Source of the DNA: Salinispirillum sp049115955 | GTDB lineage: Bacteria > Pseudomonadota > Gammaproteobacteria > Pseudomonadales > Natronospirillaceae | Reading direction: 5' to 3' | NCBI GenBank assembly: GCA_049115955.1 | Contig: JAGDZJ010000011.1 | Span: forward strand, 1 to 64,000 | Length of the DNA stretch: 64,000 nt | Shown: positions 34,019 to 42,473 of the stretch, in pieces | How positions within the stretch are numbered: position 1 is the stretch's first letter | How the letters are laid out: the number at the start of each line of letters is the position of its first letter | Translations under genes and position numbers: made by a program | Notes under the pieces: model-generated | Told to the model about the DNA's origin: nothing | Database searches by the model: none | The model's input: only the letters and a program-made list of their open reading frames with translations

Positions 34019-35817
34019 TGTGGGGGTTCAGTAAGGCAGGCAAGCCGCGCAAAAACACGGCAGGGCAACTGTATTGGGAATTGCCGGGCAGCGTACACCC
34101 GCCAGAGAATAAATCCCGTAGTCTGACCGGGCCAATTCAGCCCATGCCGTTGGTGCGTGAATACGTAGTACCGCTCAACCAACACATTGGTGCCTTTGCT
34201 CTGCCCTGTGTAGAAATCGGTCAAAAAGTACTAAAAGGTGAATTGATCGCCGAAGCGGCCGGTTTCATTAGCGCCCCTGCGCATGCGCCGACCAGTGGCG
34301 AAATAGTGAGCATCGAAGAACGCCAAGTACCTCATGCCTCTGGCCTTAGCACGACCTGCATCGTGATTCGCTCTGATGGCAAGGACACGTGGCGAGCGCG
34401 CCAACCGTGGGATGACCTGACCGCCCACCGAACAGCTGACATATTGGCCCGAGTACAACGCTCCGGGCTCACCGGGCTGGGTGGTGCGAGCTTTCCTACG
34501 GCCGTCAAATTAGCCAGTGACCGAGACCATATCGACACCTTGATCGTTAACGGCACCGAATGCGAGCCCTACATCACCGCTGACCACAGTCTGATGCTGG
34601 AGCGCGCTGCAGCGATTTATGCCGGGATCGCGGTGGTTGACCACCTCTACCACTTCAATCGTATTCTCGTTGCCATTGAAGACAATAAGCCCGACGCCAT
34701 TGCTGTTATGCGACAAGCGATTCCCGCTGAGCTGCAAGACCGCATTGAAGTGCGTACTTTTCCCACGCGCTACCCTTCCGGCGGCGAGAAACAACTCATT
34801 TATATCCTGACGGGCCGCGAAGTACCGTCTGGTGGCTTGCCGTTTGACCTTGGCATGCTGTGCCACAACGTAGGCACTCTGGCTGCGTTGAGCGACGCCG
34901 TCTACCACGACGAGCCTCTGCTGCACCGCGTCACCACTGTCACTGGCGACGCCGTAACGCGACCGGGCAACTACGACACATTGATTGGCACACCGATGCG
35001 CGAGCTCTGTCGTGTCGCTGGCGTCAACACTGAAACAGCCGACCGGGCCATCATGGGTGGCCCGATGATGGGCTTCACCTTGCCGCATTTAGACTTACCG
35101 GTGGTGAAAGCGACCAACTGCTTGCTGATTCCGACCGCGACCGAATTACCCCTGCCCGGCATCGCACAGCCCTGTATTCGCTGCGGTTTATGCGAGCAAG
35201 CCTGCCCAGCCAGTTTACTACCGCAACAATTGATGTGGTTTGCGCAGGCGAAGGAATTGGACAAAGCAGAAGAGCACCGACTCTTTGACTGCATTGAGTG
35301 CGGTGCTTGCGCCTATGTGTGCCCGAGCAATATTCCATTGGTGCAACATTACCGTGCCGCCAAAGGTCAAATCCGGCAAGAACAAGCGGAACAAAAACAA
35401 GCGGAACGCGCCCGCGTGCGCTTCGAGGCCCGCCAAGCACGACTGGATCGCGAAGCAGCAGAAAAAGAAGCCAAGCGCCAAGAACGGGCTGCAGCCGCGG
35501 CGCGGGTTAACGCCGCTAAACTGGTGGCGGAATCCACGGACAGTACCGATGTGGCAGACGCTGTTGCACGAACGAACAGCAAGCATCCCGATAAACCCGC
35601 CGCTGCCCTACCGCCCGTGTTAACCGAGGAACAGTTGAACGCCAAGCTGAGCAATCTGACCGGACGAATAGCCAAGGCAGAAGCAAAACTGACTGAAGCT
35701 CGAGCTAATGCGCCCGAACAAGTGAAAGCACTGGAAACCACCGTCAAAAAATTGCAAGAACAGGTCAAAAAAGTAGAAACTGATCTCGCCCAAACCCGTG
35801 CTCAGGAGCAAAACTGA
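34018..35817 (+). CDS. rnfC: Rnf complex NADH-site subunit RnfC (RsxC)
   Basis: RnfC is the peripheral subunit that binds NADH and FMN. The 599-residue protein has the SLBB/NuoF-like core (GLTGLGGASFPTAVKL, VNGTECEPYITADHSLMLER, FPTRYPSGGEKQLIY) and two 4Fe-4S motifs CIRCGLCEQACPASLLP and CIECGACAYVCPSNIP. After about residue 455 comes an Ala/Glu/Lys-rich coiled-coil tail of roughly 145 residues, shorter than in E. coli. It overlaps rnfB by one base and abuts rnfD. Confidence 0.98.
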   Translation: MWGFSKAGKPRKNTAGQLYWELPGSVHPPENKSRSLTGPIQPMPLVREYVVPLNQHIGAFALPCVEIGQKVLKGELIAEAAGFISAPAHAPTSGEIVSIEERQVPHASGLSTTCIVIRSDGKDTWRARQPWDDLTAHRTADILARVQRSGLTGLGGASFPTAVKLASDRDHIDTLIVNGTECEPYITADHSLMLERAAAIYAGIAVVDHLYHFNRILVAIEDNKPDAIAVMRQAIPAELQDRIEVRTFPTRYPSGGEKQLIYILTGREVPSGGLPFDLGMLCHNVGTLAALSDAVYHDEPLLHRVTTVTGDAVTRPGNYDTLIGTPMRELCRVAGVNTETADRAIMGGPMMGFTLPHLDLPVVKATNCLLIPTATELPLPGIAQPCIRCGLCEQACPASLLPQQLMWFAQAKELDKAEEHRLFDCIECGACAYVCPSNIPLVQHYRAAKGQIRQEQAEQKQAERARVRFEARQARLDREAAEKEAKRQERAAAAARVNAAKLVAESTDSTDVADAVARTNSKHPDKPAAALPPVLTEEQLNAKLSNLTGRIAKAEAKLTEARANAPEQVKALETTVKKLQEQVKKVETDLAQTRAQEQN

Positions 35818-36861
35818 ATGGCCTTGCTGACGCTTTCATCACCGCATGCCGTAGGCAACGCCTCGGTGCAGAAAATAATGTTAACGGTGTGGGCTGCGAC
35901 CTTGCCAGGCTTTGCCGCGTTGGTGGTCTTTTTTGGCTGGGGTTACTTGATCAATGCCGTGCTTGCTGTCACAACGGCCCTGCTGGCTGAAGCTGCTATG
36001 GTGGCGTTACGCCGTCGCCCTGTGTGGATCTGCCTCAGTGACGGCAGCGCCATGTTAACCGCTTGGCTATTGGCCTTGGCGCTGCCGCCTTTCGCACCTT
36101 GGTGGGTAATGGTCATCGCCGTATTGGCGGCCATTGTGTTCGCTAAGCACCTCTACGGCGGCTTGGGTAATAATCCTTTTAACCCCGCCATGGTTGGTTA
36201 CGCATTGGTGCTCATCTCCTTCCCATTAGAGATGACCACCCGATGGGCTACGCCAGACGCCCTCCTGCTTGACGGCCATTCGTTTTACATTGCTTGGACC
36301 GCCGTCTTCGGCGATCTGAATCCGCTGCAAATCGATGCCTTTACCATGGCGACACCACTGGACACCTACAAATCCGACATCGCTGCGCTGACGCAAGCCG
36401 AGGTATTGCAACAAGGGATTTTCGCCAAAGGCTACCGTGCCTACGGTTGGGAATGGGTCAGCTTACTGTACCTATTGGGTGGTGTCGTGCTCATCGCCCG
36501 CAAGGTCATTACCTGGCACACGCCTGCTGCCCTATTGCTGACATTGAGCGTTATGGCGCTGTTGTTCAGTTGGGATGGCGACACCAGCGTACCCTTGGCC
36601 CTGCATTTGCTGGGCGGAGCCACTATGTTAGGTGCCTTCTTTATTGCTACAGACCCCGTCTCTTCGGCCACCAGTAATCGCGGAAAACTGGTCTATGGTG
36701 CCGGTATCGGCCTGTTAATCTACGTTATTCGAACGTGGGGTAACTACCCCGACGCCGTGGCCTTTGCTGTTTTACTGATGAACTTTGCCGCCCCTTTGAT
36801 TGACCACTATACCCGTCCACGCGCTTACGGCGAGCGCAGTAAGCATCGAGAGGGTGTATAG
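35818..36861 (+). CDS. rnfD: Rnf complex membrane subunit RnfD (RsxD)
   Basis: RnfD is the large integral-membrane subunit that carries covalent FMN. The 347-residue protein has about ten helices, the motif GLGNNPFNPAMVGYA and the FMN-attachment type stretch IDAFTMATPLDTYK, in which Thr is the expected link, and DPVSSATSNRGKLVYGAGIG. It directly follows rnfC and precedes rnfG by two bases. Confidence 0.97.
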   Translation: MALLTLSSPHAVGNASVQKIMLTVWAATLPGFAALVVFFGWGYLINAVLAVTTALLAEAAMVALRRRPVWICLSDGSAMLTAWLLALALPPFAPWWVMVIAVLAAIVFAKHLYGGLGNNPFNPAMVGYALVLISFPLEMTTRWATPDALLLDGHSFYIAWTAVFGDLNPLQIDAFTMATPLDTYKSDIAALTQAEVLQQGIFAKGYRAYGWEWVSLLYLLGGVVLIARKVITWHTPAALLLTLSVMALLFSWDGDTSVPLALHLLGGATMLGAFFIATDPVSSATSNRGKLVYGAGIGLLIYVIRTWGNYPDAVAFAVLLMNFAAPLIDHYTRPRAYGERSKHREGV

Positions 36862-36863
36862 GC

Positions 36864-37541
36864 ATGCTGGCTCAGTCCATCACTCGTAATAGCATCGGCC
36901 TTGGCATTTTTGCCATCTTTACGGCAGGCCTGATTGCCCTCAGCTTCGCGGCGACGCAAGAACGTATCACCGCCAATGCTGACGCCTACGCTGCACGTAT
37001 CCTTTATGAGTTAGTACCGCCTGACTTTTTTGACCAACCCATCGAACAGCAAAAAGTGACCTTATACAATGATACACGCTGGGAAAGCCTGGAGCGCTTG
37101 AGCCTGCGGGCACCTCGCCCGGCCTTTCAAGCCGTTTTGGATGGCGAGGTGACTGCGGTTGTGCTGCCGTTAACCGCACCCGGTGGCTACACCGGTGATA
37201 TTCACTTATTAGTGGCGTTAGATAACGAAGGCCGCTTGCTGGGCGTTCGCGTGACAGAGCACCGTGAAACACCGGGTTTGGGTGACGCCATTGAAGTGAG
37301 CAAAAGCCGTTGGATTCGTCAATTCGACGGTCGCTCTTTGTTTAATCCCTTACCGGGTCTATGGGCTGTACAGAAGGACGGTGGTGAGTTCGACCAACTG
37401 ACCGGTGCTACCATTACGCCACGCGCCGTTGTGCGCGCCGTGCGGGGCAGCTTAGAGTTCTTTGGCGAGAACCGCACTTTGCTGCTCGACCCGACACAGT
37501 CTCACACTTCGGGCCAGCCCAATACGACAGGAGCCGACTGA
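36864..37541 (+). CDS. rnfG: Rnf complex FMN subunit RnfG (RsxG)
   Basis: RnfG is anchored by one N-terminal helix (LGIFAIFTAGLIALSFAA) and carries FMN covalently on a threonine in the periplasm. The 225-residue protein has the diagnostic attachment motif LTGATITPRAVVRAV and the preceding HRETPGLGDAIEVSKSRWI. Length is normal. rnfE begins one base after its stop codon. Confidence 0.97.
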   Translation: MLAQSITRNSIGLGIFAIFTAGLIALSFAATQERITANADAYAARILYELVPPDFFDQPIEQQKVTLYNDTRWESLERLSLRAPRPAFQAVLDGEVTAVVLPLTAPGGYTGDIHLLVALDNEGRLLGVRVTEHRETPGLGDAIEVSKSRWIRQFDGRSLFNPLPGLWAVQKDGGEFDQLTGATITPRAVVRAVRGSLEFFGENRTLLLDPTQSHTSGQPNTTGAD

Positions 37542-37542
37542 T

Positions 37543-38247
37543 ATGTCCGACTCGTTAGGCACCATTGCCCACAACGGTCTGTGGAAAAATAATCCGGCAC
37601 TGGTGCAGTTGCTGGGTTTGTGTCCGCTGCTGGCCGTAACCGGCACGGTGGTCAATGCGTTGGGCTTAGGCATCGCGACCATTGTGGTGCTGGCAGGCTC
37701 TAACTTAGCAGTATCCTTGATTCGAAATTTTGTCTCGGACGCCGTGCGTTTGCCCGCGTTCGTAATGATTATTGCCGCTCTGGTGACCTGCGCAGAAATG
37801 CTGATGCAGGCTTTCACCTATGAGCTGTACCAGATTCTCGGCATCTTTATTCCGTTGATCGTCACCAACTGTGTCATTCTCGGTCGAGCTGATGGCTTTG
37901 CGCGTAAAAACACATGGCCCGTCGCTCTGTGGGACGGCCTCCTGATGGGTGTGGGCTTTACGCTGGTGCTCGTGTTGTTAGGCGCCATTCGCGAACTGAT
38001 CGGCCTCGGCACACTGTTCGCTAACATGCACCTTTTGTTTGGTGACACCGCACGCGATTGGTTATGGGAACCTAATCCGGATTACCCTAAGTTCTTGTTT
38101 GCCGTGTTGCCTCCTGGTGCATTTGTGGTTACTGGGCTGTTGATCGCGGGCAAAAACGCCATAGACAGCCACTTGGAAACCCGCCGTGAGCGTGGCCCCA
38201 TCATTAAGGGGAGCAAGCGCGTACGAGTGACTGGAAAGATCACATGA
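37543..38247 (+). CDS. rnfE: Rnf complex membrane subunit RnfE (RsxE)
   Basis: RnfE is the second membrane subunit homologous to RnfA. The 234-residue protein has NNPALVQLLGLCPLLAVTG, the IFIPLIVTNCVILGRADGFA motif and six predicted helices. The frame is open upstream inside rnfG, but the ATG at 37543 has GGAG and is homologous to other RnfE starts. Its stop overlaps the nth start codon by four bases. Confidence 0.97.
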   Translation: MSDSLGTIAHNGLWKNNPALVQLLGLCPLLAVTGTVVNALGLGIATIVVLAGSNLAVSLIRNFVSDAVRLPAFVMIIAALVTCAEMLMQAFTYELYQILGIFIPLIVTNCVILGRADGFARKNTWPVALWDGLLMGVGFTLVLVLLGAIRELIGLGTLFANMHLLFGDTARDWLWEPNPDYPKFLFAVLPPGAFVVTGLLIAGKNAIDSHLETRRERGPIIKGSKRVRVTGKIT

Positions 38248-38876
38248 ACAAAGCCAAACGTCAGGAAATATTTGGGCGCTGGCAAGCAGACAATCCAGAG
38301 CCTAAAACGGAATTGGAATACAACTCGACCTTTGAGTTATTAATTGCCGTATTACTGTCTGCACAAGCGACGGACGTCAGTGTTAACAAGGCGACACGTA
38401 AGCTCTATCCGGTGGCCAATACGCCTGCGGCGATGTTGGAGCTCGGCGTAGATGGCGTGAAAGAGTACATAAAAACCATCGGCTTATTCAACAGCAAGGC
38501 TGAAAACGTCATCAAGACCTGCCGCATTCTGGTGGAGCAATACGATGGCGAAGTACCCGCCGACCGAGAAGCACTGGAGGCTTTGCCCGGCGTAGGACGT
38601 AAAACCGCTAATGTGGTACTGAATACCGCGTTTCGCCAACCCGTTATGGCCGTTGATACGCACATCTTCCGCGTTGCCAATCGCACGCGCATCGCGCCCG
38701 GCAAAAACGTGCGTGAAGTCGAAGACAGATTGATCCGCCTCATACCGCAGGAATTTCTACTCGACGCACACCATTGGCTCATTCTCCATGGGCGCTATAC
38801 TTGTCTGGCACGAAAACCACGCTGCGGGAGTTGCCTGATTGAAGACCTCTGTGAATACAAACAAAAGACTGCCTGA
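38244..38876 (+). CDS. nth: Endonuclease III (Nth)
   Basis: Nth is a DNA glycosylase/AP lyase that removes oxidised pyrimidines. The 210-residue protein has the helix-hairpin-helix LPGVGRKTANVVLNTAF with the catalytic Lys, the catalytic Asp in MAVDTHIFRVANRT, and the 4Fe-4S motif CLARKPRCGSCLIEDLC. It overlaps rnfE by four bases (ATGA), the usual end of the rnf operon. The next reading frame overlaps its 3' end by 38 bases. Confidence 0.98.
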   Translation: MNKAKRQEIFGRWQADNPEPKTELEYNSTFELLIAVLLSAQATDVSVNKATRKLYPVANTPAAMLELGVDGVKEYIKTIGLFNSKAENVIKTCRILVEQYDGEVPADREALEALPGVGRKTANVVLNTAFRQPVMAVDTHIFRVANRTRIAPGKNVREVEDRLIRLIPQEFLLDAHHWLILHGRYTCLARKPRCGSCLIEDLCEYKQKTA

Positions 38877-39513
38877 CTGGCGCTGCGCGGTATTTATCGC
38901 GCCGCCACCGCGTCTTGCCTTTATAGACCAACTACCTCCCGGTTGGCCGGAGCATTGCCGTTGGTTGGCGAACAGCCCAGACAACGCTGAACAATGGCTC
39001 AACGCGCTGGAAGAAAGCGCGGTGCACTATGATGCCGCTATCTGTATTTTCGTTAAGCAAAGCTTACCGCTCTGGTCACGCGAACTGCATCAGCATACCC
39101 TCGCGTGGCAAAAAAACTGGCGCAATCAACCTTGGCCCGCACGCTGTTTGCGCGTTGACTCGCTAGCCCAAGCGGGATGGCTGGCCCATCATCTGGCGCG
39201 CCAAGACTTGCTTCAGACCATGTCGCTTGACTCGCGCATCTCTGCCTTAGCTCGACGCGTGGTTACACGGGGAAGGATTAACGTAGGTATTCTGGGATGT
39301 CGCGTTGAAGATGAGCAATTAGGGCACTTTTGGCGACCTAACTATCAATGGGCAATTAAAACGTTGCAAGGCTTATCTGAACAAGAAGATGCACGTACGC
39401 TGATCACGACCAGCTCACGTGGCATTATGGCCGTTAGCCAATACGATCAAGCGGCCTTACCGCCCAAAAGCAAGATCACGCATTATTGTCTCGGTCATCG
39501 AATGTTGGCGTAA
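38839..39513 (+). CDS. Hypothetical protein overlapping nth
   Basis: This 224-residue protein is not recognised. The start is TTG at 38839, inside nth, with GGGAG upstream. The sequence is rich in Trp, Leu and Gln and contains a basic stretch (ISALARRVVTRGRINVGILG) near the middle and LITTSSRGIMAVSQYD near the end. No signal peptide or membrane helix is obvious. It is transcribed with nth and followed by a repeat hairpin. It could be a conserved accessory gene of the rnf-nth operon, but the sequence alone does not say. Confidence 0.6.
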   Translation: MKTSVNTNKRLPDWRCAVFIAPPPRLAFIDQLPPGWPEHCRWLANSPDNAEQWLNALEESAVHYDAAICIFVKQSLPLWSRELHQHTLAWQKNWRNQPWPARCLRVDSLAQAGWLAHHLARQDLLQTMSLDSRISALARRVVTRGRINVGILGCRVEDEQLGHFWRPNYQWAIKTLQGLSEQEDARTLITTSSRGIMAVSQYDQAALPPKSKITHYCLGHRMLA

Positions 39514-39547
39514 AGCGAATGTCCGCAGTCAGGTGCGGGCTGTAGAG

Positions 39548-39603
39548 CAGGTGTTCACACCTGTCGCCGGATAAGGTTCAGCCAGAGGGCTGGCCTCCTA
39601 CGA
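39548..39603 (-). repeat. Dispersed repeat, family C
   Basis: On the minus strand the element starts GTAGGAGGCCAGCCCTCTGG and is followed by GCTGAACCTTAT, then a perfect hairpin CAGGTG-TTCA-CACCTG (39548-39563 on the plus strand). A related copy is at 55253-55317. The first bases supply the TAG stop of the DUF4062 gene. Confidence 0.65.
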
Positions 39604-40566
39604 CGCAGGACTCAAAGCCAGCCAATGATGCTCTCCTAGCGGGCTGAGTGACCAAACCCCCTGCTGCAACTGAATCCAGTCCAGGGCTCGCAAATGTCGT
39701 TTGATCTGATCAAACGCAACGCCGTCCAAGCGTAAGTCAACGAAGCTATGGGCCTTTGGGTGCTCTACTTTCAAAGCGGCTATTTCACGCCCCAGCAAAC
39801 GTTCTTCCAGTAGGCTTTTCCAATCTGCTTCGCGCTGTGGGCTCGTTAGCAACGGCGCACAGAGCAAAAACAATTCGTTCCAACGGATCGTCACTGATCG
39901 ACTGACCTGCGTAACATTCCCATCACGAAATACTTTAACGCGGCAGTTCAATGTCGGTGCGCTTTCTTGCTGGGCGGACCTGCTACGGTCCGACTTTCTT
40001 TGCTCACTCAGCAATAGGCGCATCTTATCGACTTGCGCCAACAGCTCCTGTACGCGCTGCGAGTCATCGCCGGGTAGATCTTCCGAGCGAAACCACCCTG
40101 CCATTGCGTCCTGCGTCAGTAAGTCGTCGACAAAGGTTTCAACGGCAGAGCGCACCGCATCGCCGGGCCCGACAGTACGTATCAGACCACTGATGCCCAT
40201 TTCGTGCAGCAACCCATCGCGGCGTCGCTTTTCCATTGCATCAGTGTCTGCACCAGCCTCAGACGCCACCAGTACCAAGCAAGGCTTCCGAACAGCCTGC
40301 GCATGAGCATAGGCGCGGTGCAGAAACCCCACACCCGTCGGCGATATTGAGCCGTAGTTTGGCCCCACCACAAAGATACAGAGATCGGCCCCCTCTATGG
40401 CCATCTGCTGCAATTTCCAGAGATACCCCTCGGTCAATGGAGGAAAACTGAAGCCCGTTGCGATGGTGTGCATACCAGCCAGCGTTTCTGCGATATCTCG
40501 CCGAATCTTATCTTCACCGGGAAATTGGTTGGAGAGTACGCACGCCAGGTAATGACTTAGGTTCAC
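39598..40566 (-). CDS. DUF4062-domain protein with C-terminal region of unknown fold
   Basis: The 322-residue protein has an N-terminal DUF4062-like domain (about 1-150): LACVLSNQFPGEDKIRRDIA, then MAIEGADLCIFVVGPNYGSI and GVGFLHRAYAHAQAVRKPCL, which follow the family pattern of a regulated Rossmann-like fold. DUF4062 domains commonly head NTPase proteins in signalling and defence loci; here no NTPase is attached. The C-terminal part (about 200-322) looks like a small DNA- or protein-binding domain. Start is GTG with AGGA. It lies 18 bases after the CoA-type Nudix gene in one transcript. The stop codon comes from a repeat element. Confidence 0.72.
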   Translation of the reverse strand: MNLSHYLACVLSNQFPGEDKIRRDIAETLAGMHTIATGFSFPPLTEGYLWKLQQMAIEGADLCIFVVGPNYGSISPTGVGFLHRAYAHAQAVRKPCLVLVASEAGADTDAMEKRRRDGLLHEMGISGLIRTVGPGDAVRSAVETFVDDLLTQDAMAGWFRSEDLPGDDSQRVQELLAQVDKMRLLLSEQRKSDRSRSAQQESAPTLNCRVKVFRDGNVTQVSRSVTIRWNELFLLCAPLLTSPQREADWKSLLEERLLGREIAALKVEHPKAHSFVDLRLDGVAFDQIKRHLRALDWIQLQQGVWSLSPLGEHHWLALSPAS

Positions 40567-40584
40567 TGCAAGTCCTACGTTGAA

Positions 40585-41211
40585 TTAAGCGGGATCGTCC
40601 ATTGGGTTTTTGCCCCATTCTTCATGGAACGACGGCCACGTTTGCTGCCAAACAACATTGATGAAATTAACTAAGATCATCCCTGTCATGCCCCAAATTT
40701 TCCAATCATTGTAATAGAAAAAGGGGACCTGCCACTGCCGTCCGTTACGTTCAAATAATTGGTACTCGGGAGGAATTTGCACCAGATCAAGCATGGGTAC
40801 CCAGAATATTTCCGCCACCTCATCCTCACAAGCCGTTAGCTGTGGTTTATGATCCAGCCAAGCAACGTGCGGCTCAACGAGTATCCCCGAACGCGCATAC
40901 AGCGCATCCAGTCGGGCCAAACGCAAAGGCACTTCGGTTAATCCCACTTCTTCCTGCGTTTCACGCAAAGCTGTGGCATACAGATCGATGTCTTCTGGTT
41001 CTACGTTACCACCCGGAAACGACACTTCACCGGGGTGACTGTTTAAATCCAACGCACGTTGTGTAAATAGCAATTCCGGGCCGTTCTCACCAGGCGCCAG
41101 CAACAGCATAACGCCCGCTACGCGGTCCACCGTGGGCAACGTTTTTCCCGTATAATTGCTAACCAACTTATGCCACTCCTGTGGCATCTGTGGGGGGGAC
41201 TGCCTATTCAT
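40585..41211 (-). CDS. Nudix hydrolase, CoA-pyrophosphatase type (NudL-like)
   Basis: The 208-residue protein is a UPF0035/NudL-type Nudix enzyme that would split CoA or its derivatives. It contains LLFTQRALDLNSHPGEVSFP, the family motif before the Nudix box, and GGNVEPEDIDLYATALRETQ with the catalytic EEVGL, that is the REx2EE core. The C-terminal part has a Tyr/Phe-rich segment VPFFYYNDWKIWGMTGMIL. Substrate is inferred from the UPF0035 motif only. It is followed by the DUF4062 gene. Confidence 0.88.
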   Translation of the reverse strand: MNRQSPPQMPQEWHKLVSNYTGKTLPTVDRVAGVMLLLAPGENGPELLFTQRALDLNSHPGEVSFPGGNVEPEDIDLYATALRETQEEVGLTEVPLRLARLDALYARSGILVEPHVAWLDHKPQLTACEDEVAEIFWVPMLDLVQIPPEYQLFERNGRQWQVPFFYYNDWKIWGMTGMILVNFINVVWQQTWPSFHEEWGKNPMDDPA

Positions 41212-41343
41212 GTGCCTGTTTCATTGAGTAATATGGTCTCTGCGCCCGATTATACACAGGTATTCCGATGTGACTTCGCCACACCCTCGTATTGACTGTA
41301 GCTATACAGAAGGTAAAGTGACAACTATTTCACGAGTTCCGCT

Positions 41344-41880
41344 ATGAAGTTTTGCAGCAATTGTGCCACACCCTTGGTGCACAGCATCCCGCCCGGCGAC
41401 CAACAGGTTCGTCACCACTGTACGGCATGTGGCACGGTGCACTATCAAAATCCACGCATCATTACCTGCACCATTCCGGTTTGGCAGGGCCGCATATTGC
41501 TCTGCAAACGCGCAATAGAGCCTCGTTTGGGCTACTGGACGGTACCGGGCGGCTTCATGGAAAACGGAGAAACCATGGCCGAAGGCGCGCTGCGTGAAAC
41601 CTGGGAAGAAGCCTGCGTACGACCCAACTTGCGCCAGTTGCTGGCGATTGTCGACTTACCGCAATACGATCAGGTACACATGTTCTACTTGGCGGACATG
41701 ACGGATGGCAGCTTTGCTACCACGCCTGAGAGCTCCGCCATTGAACTCTTTGCACCGGAGGACATACCATGGCAGGCTTTGTCTTTCCGTACGGTAGAAG
41801 CCGCTCTGCGTCATTATGTGCAGCATCACAGTAGCACCAACCCGATCCCTTTACTTGAGAGCACTATTCCCCTGCAGTAA
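41344..41880 (+). CDS. Nudix hydrolase with N-terminal zinc ribbon
   Basis: The 178-residue protein has a zinc-ribbon N-terminus (CSNCATPL and CTACGT) and a Nudix box GGFMENGETMAEGALRETWE followed by EACV, where the usual Gly after EE is Ala-Cys. The architecture resembles the NADH pyrophosphatase-like family of short ADP-sugar or NAD-type hydrolases without the N-terminal domain of NudC. The substrate is not shown. It is convergent with the next gene and overlaps it by 17 bases. Confidence 0.88.
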   Translation: MKFCSNCATPLVHSIPPGDQQVRHHCTACGTVHYQNPRIITCTIPVWQGRILLCKRAIEPRLGYWTVPGGFMENGETMAEGALRETWEEACVRPNLRQLLAIVDLPQYDQVHMFYLADMTDGSFATTPESSAIELFAPEDIPWQALSFRTVEAALRHYVQHHSSTNPIPLLESTIPLQ

Positions 41881-42205
41881 AAAGATCGGGATTCACTAGG
41901 GCGACGATCTCGTAGGCAGGCTCCTCGTAGGGGTGAGATTCACCCAGTGCCTGCAACGCGGGCGCCATGCTGTGACTGGCGACTAACACCTCTACTCGGT
42001 ATTCAGCCACATGCTCCAGCGCACCCACACCACCTAGGTGAGGATCAGCGCCTGGCAGTGGGCGAAACTGGCCGCGGCCTTCAACCTGCCACGCACACTG
42101 GTCGTAGTTTCCCAGCTTACCCGCCCCCACTGAGAACAACGCTGTCTTGGTTTCGTTGAGATGACTCTCCGGAACGAAATAGATCAACTTGTAGAAATCC
42201 GTCAT
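41864..42205 (-). CDS. NIF3-type PII-like domain protein (YqfO family)
   Basis: The 113-residue protein matches the small domain inserted in NIF3/YqfO proteins, which also occurs alone: YKLIYFVPESHLNETKTALF, GAGKLGNYDQCAW and the diagnostic SHPYEEPAYEIVAL. The metal-binding NIF3 domains themselves are absent. Function of the free-standing form is not established. Its 3' end overlaps the Nudix gene. Confidence 0.88.
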   Translation of the reverse strand: MTDFYKLIYFVPESHLNETKTALFSVGAGKLGNYDQCAWQVEGRGQFRPLPGADPHLGGVGALEHVAEYRVEVLVASHSMAPALQALGESHPYEEPAYEIVALVNPDLFTAGE

Positions 42206-42250
42206 ATCTTAAGTTCTCACTAAAAAACCAACATTATCAACAATTTATCG

Positions 42251-42278
42251 TTGACATTCATGCGTAGAAAAGTAGACT
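42251..42278 (+). promoter_or_regulatory. Sigma-70 promoter of tRNA-Ser
   Basis: TTGACA (42251-42256) is a perfect -35; TAGACT (42273-42278) is 16 bases further with four of six -10 bases. Transcription would begin about seven bases before the tRNA. Confidence 0.65.
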
Positions 42279-42291
42279 GTCGCACACGTTC

Positions 42292-42382
42292 GGAGGGATG
42301 GCTGAGCGGTTGAAAGCACCGGTCTTGAAAACCGGCGTAGGTTAATAGCCTACCTAGGGTTCGAATCCCTATCCCTCCGCCA
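42292..42382 (+). tRNA. tRNA-Ser (anticodon UGA)
   Basis: The acceptor arm GGAGGGA pairs with TCCCTCC, followed by discriminator G and an encoded CCA. The anticodon loop in CCGGTCTTGAAAACCGG reads TGA, which decodes UCA. The long variable arm (GCGTAGGTTAATAGCCTACC) and the T loop GGTTCGAATCC are those of a class II serine tRNA. A promoter and terminator bracket it as a single-gene unit. It has no integrase beside it, so it is not an occupied attachment site. Confidence 0.98.
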
Positions 42383-42393
42383 CTTACAAAATG

Positions 42394-42426
42394 AAAAAGG
42401 GCTTGCAGCGATGCAGGCCCTTTTTT
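42394..42426 (+). terminator. Rho-independent terminator after tRNA-Ser
   Basis: AAAAAGGGC pairs with GCCCTTTTT, with TGCA pairing to TGCA inside, followed by a run of T. It lies 11 bases after the tRNA. Confidence 0.9.
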
Positions 42427-42473
42427 GTCTGGTGCGCTAGGCACGGAATTTTCTCCGTGCAGAGGCTACACTG

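Noticed and set aside
42292..42382. tRNA-Ser as an integration site
   Set aside because: No integrase, no direct repeat of the tRNA 3' end and no foreign-looking genes lie beside it.
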